Source: Atrina japonica
Lineage: Eukaryota; Mollusca; Bivalvia; Pterioida; Pinnidae
DNA length: 64,000 bases
Assembly: GCA_030159075.1 (NCBI GenBank)
Contig: BROG01000025.1
Span: 690,001-754,000 of the forward strand
Direction: 5' to 3'
Each line of letters starts with the position of its first letter. The first letter of the stretch is position 1. Positions 36,156-48,620 of this stretch are shown piece by piece. Below the pieces are notes generated by a model. That model was not told the DNA's origin, searched no databases, and saw only the letters and a program-made list of their open reading frames with translations. Made by a program: the position numbers and the translations under genes.

Positions 36156-37309
36156 TTTATTTGATAAATTTTGAGACAATGCATAAACACAATATGTACA
36201 TGTATCATCAAAGATGGAAGGCAATAAAAATGAATAAATTTTTTCGGTAAATTATAAACTATAAACATACAACAAAATGATTAAGACAATGTTTTCAAAA
36301 TACATCATTTTTTTTACAAACCATTAGAATAATTTGATAGAGAAGGATGCAAATAATTTTAATCATAAAATGACAACACATTTATATGTAAATACATCTA
36401 TCTGTAATATAACATGTATAAATGCATATGAAATTAATATGGCAAGTAATTAATTAACCATAATGGAACACTTAGAAAGATATGAAACATATGAAAGAAA
36501 AATAATTGACTGTGTTTGATTACTATGTATGCTCTATGTTTTAGAATCTTGCTTGTTATGTAGCCAATTGCTGATTACAAATCGTAGGGGAAAATGAATG
36601 GTATGAAAAAAAGACTATTAAAGATGTGGTAACCATGTCATGAAAATATGAATCGATCGTTATTCAAATTTTGTAGCACTTCTATTACTGGGAATTAAGT
36701 TTACAAAAATGGGTGGCTATACCGCGTCAGTAAGAATTTATCCACAATTTTCAGGGGAAAAAAATATGAAATAAATGTGCAAAAACAAAAACTCTTAAAG
36801 TTATGGCTAGCTTGAGGAATTCACATACATACTGGTCTATAAAATTGAATCTACTTAAAAAGAAAACAGACATGAGAAAACAAGTATCCCTGTTGACTTA
36901 TATAGCCAGACAATTTTACCATCTGACAATTGCAAACATATAATTGGAGCTAACCACATACATCCTACTCTAAGTTGGACAAATATATACATGTCTATGT
37001 ATATAAAATCATTAAATCTATCCAGAACATATGTGTGTGGCAAAGAAATATCTGTTATCCGTGAAATTATCTCAATATTCAATGCAGTACACAAAGTTTT
37101 GGCGTTTTAAGTAATACATTTGTATTGAGTTATATATTATCAAATACATGTACTTACAGTTTATATATATATATATTTTCAAATCTTATAATTCCTCTTA
37201 AAACATGATTTTCTTTAACAATACCAAGCTTGGTAATCTTGAAGTTTTCATTTCTAATATCTCATTATCAAAGCATATGATGATAGAAACAGATCTGAAA
37301 ATATATCTA
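36156..37309. other. AT-rich spacer, nothing recognised
   Basis: No feature supported in 1.15 kb. Confidence 0.5.
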
Positions 37310-37610
37310 TCGGTATAACAGTCTTGTTTGCGACTACTCTGTTTCACTAAGTGAAATGTTGCGTTGCCTTTTCTTTGGCGGTTGTTAAGACGTCTGTACC
37401 AATTGTGACGAGGATACACTCCTCACATGTTTCATTGGACTGTGGACTCACGGCAGGTGTGACCGGTCGACAGGGGATGCTTAGTCCTCCATGGCACCTG
37501 ATCCCACCTCTTGGTTTCCAGAGGTCCGTGTTTGTCCATTTTTACCGGATTTGTATCTTTGTCCTGGACATTCTATTGATTTATACTTTGGTATCTGAAA
37601 TTTTTTATAT
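37310..37610 (+). mobile_element. 5'-truncated Penelope-like element (last coding residues + 3' UTR)
   Basis: Nearly identical to 38890-39197: starts CGGTATAACAGTCTTGTTTG, runs through GAGACGTCTGTACC-like sequence, GACCGGTCGACAGGGGATGC and CACCTGATCCCACCTCTTGG, and ends ATTTATACTTTGGTATCTGA. The 5' break falls within coding sequence. Confidence 0.9.
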
Positions 37611-38749
37611 CTATCTGAAAATGTTAATAGTCATGCTGTATTAATGTTTTGTTTGATAAAAGAAGATACATCAGAAAGGACAAAAAAATACTCTCAACTT
37701 TATGTATATTTTTGCAATAAAATATTTGATAAAACTGAGTTTATGTAAAAGCATCTTATTTTCATTCCAAGAAAAAATGTATACATAGAAAAAAGAATTC
37801 TTAATGGGGATGTATACTAATTTCATTTGTTGTGTAGACTACTGGTATTCTTAGTGTGCAGAAACCATAAACACTGCATGAACAAAGTAATGGTATCAAT
37901 CATAAGAGGTCACAATGGCATCTAATTAAAGTGTTGTCTGATGTTTAATTATCGTTATTCAAATGAAAACCTCAAATTGCAGTAACTCGAATATTTAATT
38001 GTTATCACTGAAATTGACAAGAATGATCGAAATGTAAAGCCTTTTACGTCATTCTTTTATGTCATGATCGATATTAATTCAATCTCCTTTTTGTAGTTGA
38101 AATGTCACGGTACATGCATTTATATTGCAAATTTACGAAGTTATCTACAGCAATTGAGGATATCTCAAAGCCGGGATCGGGATTCCTGTGCTTTGATCAT
38201 TCTAGAATACCAGTCGTTACTATATCTGAAGACATAGAAATAAGATTTTGAATTGTTTTATACACGAAGTCACATGGTATCTACCAAAAACATAAACATT
38301 AATACTGTCTTTATAGATAATTATATAATGCAATGAAATGATCAACAAGACGGATAAAATAAATTGTAGAACTTTTTATACAGCCCGTGTTATCTTCAGA
38401 ACCATGTGCAGTTCTTTTTTTCATTTTCATTTGACTTCTCGGTATTAGTTTATTATTGAATTTTCTCAATCTATGCAATGTAAAACAAATAAAATGTATA
38501 GTACGGTTCGGGTTGTTTTTTTTTCTTTCTTCTTTTTTTTGTGGGGTAGTGAGTGGGTTACATCGAGTCATCTGTCGTATTAATGTTTCATACGATACCC
38601 TTTCTTTATAAAGAACTTGTTCTTATCTAGTATATATTGTCGTTATGTTTGATTTGGTCTTATAGATAAAAGGTAAATTTGTTTAGATTTTTGACATTTT
38701 TCTGAATACGTAAACTATCAACACCTATAGTTTTATATTTACAACATTG
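37611..38749. other. spacer, nothing recognised
   Basis: No feature supported. Confidence 0.5.
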
Positions 38750-39197
38750 GTACGTTATGACTTTGGTATTATGTTTATAATATTTATAATGACATATCCC
38801 TTGTCTGTTAGCATTACTAGCTTACTCACTGACAAATTATTGACACATGGATATCGAAAACCGCGTTTAATGTCAACGTTCCGCAAATTTTACGGTCGGT
38901 ATAATAGTCTTGTTTGCGACTACTTTGTTTCACTAAGTGAAATGTTGAGTTGCCTTTTCTTTGGCGGTTGTTGAGACGTCTGTACCAATTGTGACGAGGA
39001 TACACTCCTCACTTGTTTCATTGAACTTGACTGTGGACTCACGGCGGCTGTGACCGGTCGACAGGGGATGCTTACTCCTCCATGGCAACTGATCCCACCT
39101 CTTGGTTTCCAGAGGTCTGTGTTTGTCCATTTTTACCGGATTTGTATCTATGTCCTGGAAATTCTATTGATTTATACTTTGGTATCTGAAATTTTTA
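38750..39197 (+). pseudogene. 5'-truncated Penelope-like element linking RT tail to 3' UTR
   Basis: The reading frame to about 38974 ends with LLTDKLLTHGYRKPRLMS, FRKFYGRYNSLVCDYF and SLSEML, the conserved C-terminal tail of PLE reverse transcriptases. The same kind of tail, more damaged, is in 46755-46900 and 8402-8680. It is followed without a break by a 3' UTR with GACGTCTGTACCAATTGTG, GACCGGTCGACAGGGGATGC and a terminus ATTTATACTTTGGTATCTGA. This copy identifies the anonymous 3' UTR repeats of the window. The catalytic domain is absent. Confidence 0.85.
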
Positions 39198-39879
39198 TAT
39201 ACTTCTGGTACAAGACAATAGGTCCGGTCCCTCTATTCAAAGCTTAGCTGTCGACATCATTTAGGGGGTGTCAATTGAAATCATAAAACTTGAAGCTCTT
39301 GGTATATTGGTTCTCTAAACAGTAAAACTACAACATTGATACATAAATGAACATTACATTTAGCACTTAACCAACATTAAAGTAATGTTAATGCACATGA
39401 TTCTGTTTTAGAATTCTCTGCAAAATGCATTTCTTCCATCTCTCTGACATTTCGCTATAAAAAGAACTTTTATTAAGAAAATGTAATAAAAGTGTGACCT
39501 TTTCAAATTTCAATTCCCTAGCCGTTTTACACTTACAGTTTGTCTTTTCTTTCCAACATCGAACCAGAGCCACCAACATAAAATTGAGACGATCGGTGAA
39601 TCTTCAAAAGAAAGCCAATCTAACCCGGGAGCCGGGTGCCCACTGATCCATGGAAAAGAAGTCGTCCTAGTTTGAAACCAACCAAAGTCACCTAGACCGA
39701 TTACTCAAACCTATTCCGTAGAGGCGAGCACGTTGACATATTAACATAACTCAATCATGGTTACATGCTAAACACAACAGCGTATCTGAAGCTATACGGG
39801 TAGCTACAGCGTGTGACAATAATCACTTCTTGTATCTCGTCAACATTCCTATCAAATCGTGATTTTCAAGCAAAGGTAT
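39198..39879. other. spacer, nothing recognised
   Basis: 39590-39760 is less AT-rich than its surroundings but has no frame or motif I recognise. Confidence 0.45.
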
Positions 39880-40075
39880 AAACGTTTAAATCATTTGCAA
39901 CATTCTCAGTCACAAAAAGTTAGATCTATCACCATATTATACCAGAGACCATAAATTTTATTTTATACATATTTAAAATAGACGTCTAAACTTTTGCAAC
40001 ATTCTCAGTCACAAAAGGTTAGATATACCACCATATTCTACTAGAGACCACAAGTTTTTTTCTACATATTTACAC
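39880..40075. repeat. tandem duplication, about 98-bp unit
   Basis: TTTGCAACATTCTCAGTCAC, AAAGTTAGAT, CACCATATT, AGAGACCA and TACATATTTA recur in order at a 98-bp offset. Confidence 0.85.
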
Positions 40076-40150
40076 TTCTTATCCTTCCAAGTCATTTAAT
40101 TACAACATTTACATGTTGTATTGCTCAGATATTATTTATATTTAAAAATA

Positions 40151-40252
40151 CAGTAAAACTTCTTTATAGCTTTCCCTCAACCTATCGCCGAAGCCCTTTA
40201 AAATGCCAACTTTTGGCTAAACAAATGTTAGTATTATAATTAAGTTTTACTG
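40151..40252. mobile_element. mariner-like MITE, 102 bp, TA flanks
   Basis: Bounded by TA on both sides; ends CAGTAAAACTT and the exact complement AAGTTTTACTG. Confidence 0.65.
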
Positions 40253-40735
40253 TATAAGGCTCTTAGACTTTTTACTAGCTTGTTCATCTTATGCAATATT
40301 TTATCTTGTATAGATCCAAAAGAGATAACCTAGTTGTTAAAAAATCAAATGCATGCGTATTATTTGAAGAAAAAAACTTCACAAACGTAATTTAACTTGT
40401 GTGACTCTTAGCATGAACACGCCATGGTAAATTAATTTCATATTCATACCAAAAATTATAATTGTGATTATAATGACGGCTATTATCTGACATTGCTTAA
40501 ACTTCCACATATATTTGATCAGGAATGGTAGAAGTCATCCGAGTGTGTGACCTAGAGTTCACTTACATATTAAGATAACGCCAGAAAATAAATTACTGAA
40601 TTGCAATAAAACTACTCTTTCAAGCCTAAAGAAAAAGGATTATAATTAGGGGTTTAAATCGCGATAGATGTAGGTTCTTTTGTGATCAGTTATATTTTAA
40701 TTGTATTAAAAAGTAGTTTAGGGTTAATTTGACTA

Positions 40736-40946
40736 CTGTAAAGTTGTTTAATTTCACGGAGAGAAAATTTCGCGTTTTCTGAAATGAAATTATTCACTGG
40801 TATTAAATTGTGCGCAAGATTAGTTGTAAATTGTCTTTCTGATACTTCATAAGTGCATATATTCACGGGTATTTAATTTCGCGGATATTTCTTTGACTGT
40901 GGATATAGCGAAATTAAATCATCCGCGAATAAAAGCAACAATACAG
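40736..40946. mobile_element. mariner-like MITE, 211 bp, TA flanks
   Basis: Bounded by TA; the ends match at 17 of 24 positions (CTGTAAAGTTG.. against CTGTATTGTTG..). The interior has mirrored TTAATTTCGCGG and GCGAAATTAAA words. Confidence 0.6.
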
Positions 40947-41999
40947 TATAACAAAAATACCGTCGAAGACAGTTCACATTCCTTTAAAACAATATGAGCT
41001 GTGGTCAACGAAACTTTTACATGCAAATTTTATGTCCGGAAAAAGAACTATTATTTGTGAATAAAAATGACCGCGGTTTTTTTCGGACGTTGATTCAACT
41101 TCAATAAAAAAAATTGACCGTATGCGATAAAAGTTGTCTAAATGTTTGACCTTGAAGTCATTTACATATTACAAGAGAAATATTTTATTGCAATACAGTA
41201 TTTTTTTTTCCTGTTTGAAAACTATGATTAAGTGTTCTATTCATTACAATTGAAAGTATTTTTATTTCAGAGTTACTTTTTACCATATTAAAATAATCGT
41301 CAAGAGTTGATTGAACATTTTTTTGGAAAAGAATGACTTCCACGATAACTTTCTATGGAACTATCAAATAACCATGTTTTGTCTGAAACAAAAACATCAT
41401 TCATCGAGTAATTGTGCATAAAAAATCAATTGTTAAAATTGCACTTGGAGTTTTTGTTAAATATTACGGTTGACACAGTAAATGAGTTTGGAGTAGTGAT
41501 TTCATTTATGTAGCTTAATATTGTACAGATATTGGGGGCTACTTCTGTACAATATAGTTCTGTTGGATGAGACAATATCTGTATAATATATGTACCTTTA
41601 CTCTTTAAATAGTATGCACTTTAAAAATATTCTTATAAAACTCCATTATTTTTATTATAGCATAAGATCAAGTCTAACGAATAATCGATATGAATTGTGA
41701 ATTATATGGAAATTTCAAAGAAAATAAATCACATGTTAATATAAATTTGTGAGTTTTATTTTCATACATGACATGAATTATCATGGAACAAATCATTTTA
41801 GAATCGAAATAGTGATTTTATCGAATATGATAAAACAGCCAATGACAAAATATTTCCCCTCTATCAACAAAATGTAAGAGGTTTCTTTTACCGTTGTTTT
41901 ACATCGCGACACCAGCCTCTGGTAAGGTTCTAGAAATATTTAAGTGTTTTATGTACTGAAGCCCAGTTTTATTTTTGGTTGTTTTTTTTTTTGTTTTTT
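40947..41999. other. AT-rich spacer, nothing recognised
   Basis: No feature supported. Confidence 0.5.
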
Positions 42000-42201
42000 T
42001 TTTTTGGATGCACCATCTTTTGTGACGTGGACCTCAATTTTAATTTTCATCTGAAAGACCCATGATTTTCACTGCACGTGCCGAGCGCTTGGCGACAGTC
42101 CCTGTCATTTTGGTATGTATTTGGTATGACACAGTACCGGGAATCGAACCGGGAACTACCGCTTGCAAATCTAACGCTCTACCACTAGATAACAAGCAGT
42201 C
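42000..42201 (-). mobile_element. tRNA-derived SINE, family C
   Basis: On the minus strand the head has TAGTGGTAGAGCG, TTTGCAAGCGG and GGTTCGATTCCC, an Ala-like tRNA layout whose anticodon and acceptor stems no longer pair. The body has GTGACGTGGACCTC and TTCATCTGAAAGACCC, echoing family B. It ends in a T/G-rich run on the plus strand. It is not a functional tRNA gene. Confidence 0.65.
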
Positions 42202-42864
42202 ATAATAAGAAAATATATAAATAGAACAAGCAACAATAAAAACCAAAGCATTGAAACAAGTCATTCTATAGGGACGTTCATCAATGTCTCATGATTCACT
42301 ACATCACAATGGTATGGTTGTTATGTGTCAGTTCCCACTCAAAGAGCTTTAAATGTTTTTCAAATATTGACATTTTTCATACATCAAAGAATTACCTAGG
42401 TCACTTGATGTATGGGAAATATATGTAAGATTTTGACGATCTAATGCATTACAGGTATGTGTGGCATTGTTAACATAAAGCAAAATCATTTACATTTGAT
42501 TACCGTTGCGAAAAGAAAACTTTATCGATATGACATTTAAAAGCATAAAAACAAGGACATGAGTTTTGCATTATAAACTTCTGTTTTTAGAAATTTTTAA
42601 TTTTCATAAAACGTAACTACATTTCACCGGAAATATAATTAAAGTGCGTGTTCAACAATGCAAACAACTGATGTCATATTAAGCTTGTTTATTTCAGAGC
42701 GGTGATAAGATCTGTTGAAATATTGTACTTTCAGGATATTCGATTTTGCAGCGATTATGCATGTCAACCCTAAACAATATCTATATATAAACCTCCAACG
42801 TAACAAAACACTCATCCTTGTTTTGACAAATATTCCTTTCATTTAAAAAAAACCAAAGGGCTTC
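42202..42864. other. spacer, nothing recognised
   Basis: No feature supported. Confidence 0.5.
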
Positions 42865-43625
42865 TACAATTCCAAAAAGCTTTCAGAAAAATATAAAGGC
42901 AACTTATCTGTCAAATTAGTTACCAAAGACAGACAAGATTACTACGCTTAATACAACAATTCCACGTGCATGGAAAATTAAAAGAATTTTGGACATTATA
43001 GAAAACTATTTTTTAATCACTAAAAGTGGGACTGGTAAATTCAAACACGGAGTTATTGAGTTTCATGATACTTATTTCACCCAACATCACTCTAGCTCAA
43101 CACAAAAATACATTGATATACAAAATATCCTGAAATAATTGTGTAGGTATTTCAGCAAACCATCGGCATTCCCAAGGGAATAAGTTTAGTCCCTTTAATG
43201 ACCGAGCTGTCCCTTTGATCACATAATGCAATCTTCATTCAGAAGCCTCTGGATTAAAAGAAGAAAATCTTAACTGTGGTGTTTAGCTTTACAATGAGAT
43301 ATATTGACGACGTTTGTCAATTATTAATGACAATTTTTATACATACGTAACGGGAAAATAACTCATTGACCACTGTAGCCACATTTGAACTCACCCATTT
43401 CAAAGAATGGAATAGTCCACTGTCCGAATTTGGGAGTGTATGATTTTGAATCTAAATAGTGTAAAACTTTCACATGGAATGTCAACTTGCTCACTCCATG
43501 CTATCGATTGATTTTGATGAGTTTGAAAGTGATCTCAGGGTTGATGAGGTACGAGTTTGGCTTTCCTATCGTCAATTTTCCACATTTAATTAGTAAAACG
43601 CTTTTTGTGTAATCCACTGTGTATT
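42865..43625 (+). pseudogene. Penelope-like reverse transcriptase remnant
   Basis: DNA-level alignment to the minus-strand copy at 46755-48620: TTCCAAAAAGCTTTCAGAAA, CATGATACTTATTTCACCCA, then TTTCAGCAAACCATCGGCAT encoding FQQTIGIP, the RT segment before the catalytic motif. A later stretch encodes FGFPIVNFPHL. Several stops and frameshifts, and a deletion near 43130-43150, rule out function. No 3' UTR follows, so this copy is truncated at both ends. Confidence 0.75.
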
Positions 43626-44611
43626 TATATTTAGAATTGTGGTTTAAAAACAATATATATTCACCATTTCAGCGGAAATATAATAAATAACTTATTCCTG
43701 TGAACTTATACAAAACAATCTCATACATTTTTGACATGACTTACATGCACTCTTTCGCTGCGTGCAGCAATTTGGTATATTACTCCGCTATGTCCAACTT
43801 CATCTTCTTCTTGTAACGGACATGCCATATTATTATTTGGTGCCTATGAAATGTAACTTGGTGTTTCTTTGCTTCTTTGTAATTCGCATCAACAGTTAAT
43901 AGAAATCGTTTAAGCAAAGTTCGTACTGATCTACTGACAGCAATACGGGTGCACTTCGATGACATAGAATTTGACTGTGACTAGAATGCCTTTCGCCTTT
44001 GTTGAAGCACGACTTAGAACATTGAAACCATGCATTGCACTTTTAATTTTATGTCTAAAGATTCTTGTCGTTTCAACAAATATAATAATATATAAAAAAG
44101 TCATTTCCTTATTCTTTCTCTGTGATTTAGTTGACTCTAATAGAAATATAGGAGAAGATGTGGTTAATATTATCTCCAATTTCTCGCAAAGACAAAAAGG
44201 AATTCAATAACCATTGGAGTGCTTCTTTCACAGAGTACAATTAATGTCTTTTCTAGAGGGAAAGGCTAGATGAGTATGTTATTAATGTCATTGAATGGGA
44301 TACTTTTCCCCAGTGCAATATGTTCCGATATATTTACTAATCCTGTTAAGCAATGAAATTCCAGGTCCTAAAACGAATATACAGAATTAAATAAAGCTGC
44401 CTTACGACGGCATATGAAATGCTTCCAGATTAAACCGTAATATACGATTTACTGATGTTTACTGGCGGTAGTCAGACAGTAAAATGCGTTTCATGTTTCA
44501 GTCTAAGATTAATACTGTTGTTGCTGTTGATGTGGCTTTGTTTTGGTTTATGGTTTTATTTTGTGTTTTTGATCTTTGTTTGAATTTTGTCTGTTTGTTT
44601 GTTTATTTGTT
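43626..44611. other. spacer with two unrecognised minus-strand frames
   Basis: Minus-strand frames at 43780-43965 (61 codons) and 43931-44179 (82 codons) are less repetitive than usual but match nothing I know. They could be decayed transposon sequence. Confidence 0.35.
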
Positions 44612-44735
44612 TGTTTGAATGGTGTTTTACGCCACAATCAACAATTTTAGTCATACTGTAACAGTCAGGTAATACCATAAAGAGACCATCAACCGCAAGT
44701 AAACTGGTTCCGACGTGGTTCGAATCTGCGCTGAC
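44612..44735 (-). mobile_element. tRNA-SINE fragment, family A-like tail
   Basis: Minus strand: CAGATTCGAACCACGTCGG (a degraded B-box area) and ATTGTTGATTGTGGCGTAAA, followed by CAAACAAACAAA. The tail resembles TTGTTGAATATGGCGTAAAA of family A. Confidence 0.5.
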
Positions 44736-45528
44736 AAAAATTAAGAAACATCACGTTTTCAATCTCTAATTACTCTTGGGTACATTGTATTACAAAATGT
44801 TTGCATTTGTCAAAACAATGAGGGTTTGTAGGATAATCTAAGCAGTATACATTATACAATAATCTTTACGTGATGCATTCATCTCAACCTGTTTACAGCA
44901 TTTTACTGTAATCAACATATTAGTAGTATGCGGACTATAAAATCATAGACAGAAAAAGGTAATAAAATTGTATAAAATTTCATTCCATTAATACAGCGAG
45001 TTTCTCGAGGATATTCTATCTATTGTTATATCACTTTTGGGCAAATAAACGAGACGTCCACATAACAAGTTACTTATGGTCAATATTAAATGGTGGATCA
45101 ATACAAATGTATTTGCACGTATTCTATACTGTAGTATGGGAACTGAATAAAGCCGTACTTTCCTGTAGCATTTTTATTTAATGTCACTGTATTTAGGATT
45201 CATATGCCATTGTTATACAGTAAGGAAGTGTAATCTAATATATAATATCGTCTTGGCATTTCTATACCTATTCAACCGTTATATCCTTCTTCATTATAAT
45301 GACCTATTAACGCTATTTTCTGTTTTTCTACAGGGCACATCGGTCAAATACCTCGAGAATTCCCGCTCGCTTTATTGAATTATTACACGCGACAATTGTG
45401 AAACTCAAATCAAAGTCATTTATTGAACTATAATGATACTAATATTCTTTGTTGGATACAAAACACGTGACATATAATTCATACCGTTTCAATTTCCACA
45501 TCCATGTTAATCTTCATATATCAATAAG
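44736..45528. other. AT-rich spacer, nothing recognised
   Basis: No feature supported. Confidence 0.5.
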
Positions 45529-45765
45529 GGTTTTTGTGCCCGAGTGGTTAGAGCATCACCATGGATTCTCTCACTTCTGGTCAGTGCAGGATCGAGACCC
45601 GCCAGAACCTAAGCTGATTATTGTGAGAAGGTTTGTAAGCAAAAGATTCGTGGTCTTTGCCAAGGTCCAATTGTAACCGGGTTTTCTCATCCACCATTAA
45701 AAAATCCGCCGCCATATATGTGAAAAATTGTTGAATATGGCGTAAAAAAAAAATTAAAAATTCAA
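45529..45765 (+). mobile_element. tRNA-derived SINE, family A (best copy)
   Basis: Head TGCCCGAGTGGTTAGAGC (A box, Ser/Leu-like) and CAGGATCGAGACCCGCC (B box). Body TGTGAGAAGGTTTGTAAGC and GTAACCGGGTTTTCTCATCC. Tail TTGTTGAATATGGCGTAAAA followed by an A run. Confidence 0.8.
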
Positions 45766-45837
45766 CATCAGGAACCAAAGATTATTTTGGTGGTACGAGG
45801 TTAGACCTATTCCAACGCAGTTGCAGGTGCAGATATT

Positions 45838-45930
45838 ATCCGATTCACATAAGATGGCGGGGCGTAGTAACATCTTGATTATCATATGACTAATTCTACT
45901 CACTTTTCAGTTATGACAATCTGCCTGTAA
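45838..45930. repeat. direct repeat pair with 46653-46750
   Basis: CGATTCACATAAGATGGCGG, AGTAAC and TTGATTATCATA recur at 46653-46750, immediately next to the 3' side of the large PLE remnant. Nature unknown. Confidence 0.6.
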
Positions 45931-46652
45931 CATATTATTCTTCACTGGATACTCTTTTATGTATGGTGACAAGCAGGAACGATTACTCTGGTCAATGTTA
46001 ATGTTATGCATTCTGTATTACCAAAAATCAAAACTGGTCTTGGTCAAGACACGGTTCACAAGCCTCACTCCCGCCAGGTTATGTGGATTTTACTTTATAG
46101 TTAACTGTCTGTCTGTGCGTCTGTTTGTTTGTCCATCCAATAGGGATCTAGTTAAACATCGATTAATGTTCTATAGTTGTTTCTTTTTTACATATTGTCG
46201 ATTTTTGGGTCCGAATATTACGGTAATAACACGAAACACTGATGTAATTTGGTCGACCGCAAACAGTATGAAGTAAAACTGAAGAAGTACCAATGTATAA
46301 TCGAATTAAGGATACGACATATTATGAAATTAAATGAATGATTTTTCTTTCAACGCATTCTGTATTCTGTATGGTAACTAACAAATGTGTTCAACACTTT
46401 GACCTAATCTAAAGATCATTTTGTTATAATCATAATATGCTTATACAAGAGATACTGAGATAAAGTAGGCCTTGGTTGATTCAACCGATCCAATAACAAA
46501 AGCAACGATCCAGTGATCGTGAAGTCCACGTCTTGACGTTTTATTAATAGGAAGGAACACGTTTTGTATGGAACATGCCATTTTCTGTTTAATTGTTATT
46601 TTGTACTGACAAAGTCATTTGATTTAGATTTTGTAGTTAAAACACTTTTTAC
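45931..46652. other. spacer, nothing recognised
   Basis: No feature supported. Confidence 0.5.
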
Positions 46653-46754
46653 TGTTCGATTCACATAAGATGGCGGAATGGAGTAACCTTTGATTATCAT
46701 ACGGATGATTCAATGATTAATTTTGTCGCTTTTGACAAGCTGCACAGGACATAT

Positions 46755-48620
46755 ACATTTAACCCGGTTTTCGATATCCCTGTGTCAATAATTTGTCAGT
46801 AAGTAGTTTACCTCTGTATATGAAATATTCATATGTTGTACACGCCCTGGCATATCGGATCATTTGTGAAATATAAACTCCATATCCGGGTGACTGAGGG
46901 ATATTACTACTTAAATGTGTAAAATTCACGATGGGAAAGCCGAAATCGTCGCGTTTGTCGTATAGCTTAGTTGCTTATTTCCTGTCTGTGTTTGTATTAA
47001 ATAAAACGTCACATATGAAGCATGTGTGCTTGATTCTGTTGTATTTTTAATTTCTAGTTCGCTAGGACATATCGCATTGACATATGTATGAAAATTGTCA
47101 TTATTATATATTTAATAATTATTATATATCTAAATGTCAAATTATAGGACACTGCTAATTCTTTCTTCTTTTGATTCAGCAGTTTCTGAATGAAGTCTGC
47201 TTCGTATGAATAAAGGAACAGGTCGGCCAATAAAGTAGCACAATTGGTTCCCATAGGAATGCCGACAGTTTGTTGAAAAACCACGTCTCCGAACATTACA
47301 AATATATTGTCTATTAGAAATTCCAGCATGTTTTTTATATCAACTTCAGTGTATTTATGTCTAGAATCAGAGTTGTGTTTGACGAAATAAGTATCCTGAT
47401 AGCCAATGACTAGATATTTAAATTTTCGGGTACCACCTTTAGTGAAAAAAAACAGTTGTCTATGATGCTGAAAAGTCTTTCTTTTAATTTTTTATGTGGA
47501 ATACTTGTGTAAAGAGTAGAGAAGTCATAAGTTTTGATACTGTGAATTCGAGAAAAAAATGTGTGCCTTCAAATTTTCTAAAAGCTGTTTAGAATTTTTA
47601 AGTATCCACATCTGATTTACACCGCTTCTGGAATAAGCAACTGTACAGTATTGTTGAAGTTTCTCCTTCACGGCTGTCAATATCTTGGTAAGGAGTAAAG
47701 ATAAAGGTTTGGTAGAACATTTGCTGGATCCTGCTATGTATCTTTGCTGATATTGGGTTTTATGGAGTTTAGGTATCCAATATAAATGTGGTAGCTCGAA
47801 ATCGGTATCCGTTGTAGGTATATCAAATGAGCGTAATACGGACACGTGATTTTGAAGGATCTCGTCCTTTGAAAGTGAGCTATGTATGTATGTAGGATTT
47901 CCAGAATTCGTATTAAACCCAAGTTGTTCTAATAAACAATTATAATAATGTGCCTTACAAATAAAAACTATATTATTTGAGGCTTTGTCTGCTGGTATCA
48001 TTACATTTTGGTCATGTAATCTATCCAGTTCAGTTACTACTTCTGGATCATTAAATACAGAGGAATAACGTGGTTTCATAGTCCCTTTAAGTTTTCGAAT
48101 ACGAGATTTTATCAACCATCGTATGGCTTTCAGCCATTCAGACAAAGTGTCTGGTTCTACGTCTTCATGTTTGGCCCATCGTCTGGCATAATCTTCGACA
48201 GAATCCATAACTAAACTGAAATTCTGACGCCAGATGAAGGAACGGGCTTCCCGGTATTTAGGGCCCCTTAAAATAAGATTTTTGAGGCTTTCATTTTCAA
48301 CAATAGAAACGTCGCCGGTAATGACATGCAAGATAGTATTGTATTTGAAAGGAGATGAAGCACATGAACATGTGACAGTGTTGTGTAGAAGATGGTTGAT
48401 GTCTAGGAACTGCAAAACCTGTTTGTAATTGAATAGCTTGGATGCGATGCTAGGTGTATGAAAAGCAAGGCGTGGTCTTCAGTTAAAAATATGGTGGAAT
48501 ACAGGACTGAACGTTTTTGTGATTTAGAACATTGCGAATGTTTAAATCGTCTATGCCTTTATTTGTAAATTTAAGGCTTAAATAGTCTGTGATAAGCGAG
48601 TTCAGTATGTATTCTGGGGT
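46755..48620 (-). pseudogene. Penelope-like retroelement, longest copy, inactivated
   Basis: PLEs copy themselves by reverse transcription primed at a nicked target. On the minus strand: an N-terminal piece KFTNKGIDDLN..NVLNHK (about 48590-48510) ends at a stop; then a 296-codon open stretch (48415-47525) with ADKASNNIVFICK and LPHLYWIPKLHKT, typical of the PLE reverse transcriptase; a frameshift; then QQTVGIPMGTNCA and LFLYSYEADF (47280-47190). Where family members carry the catalytic YIDD, this copy reads YIII because of an AT-rich tract (about 47095-47135). Further breaks follow, and the tail MIRYARA..LLTDKLLTQGYRKP ends near 46760. It cannot encode an active enzyme. No endonuclease domain was identified. 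Confidence 0.88.

Noticed and set aside
42126..42201. tRNA gene on the minus strand (Ala-like)
   Set aside because: A and B boxes are present, but acceptor and anticodon stems do not pair and a SINE body follows; it is a SINE head.
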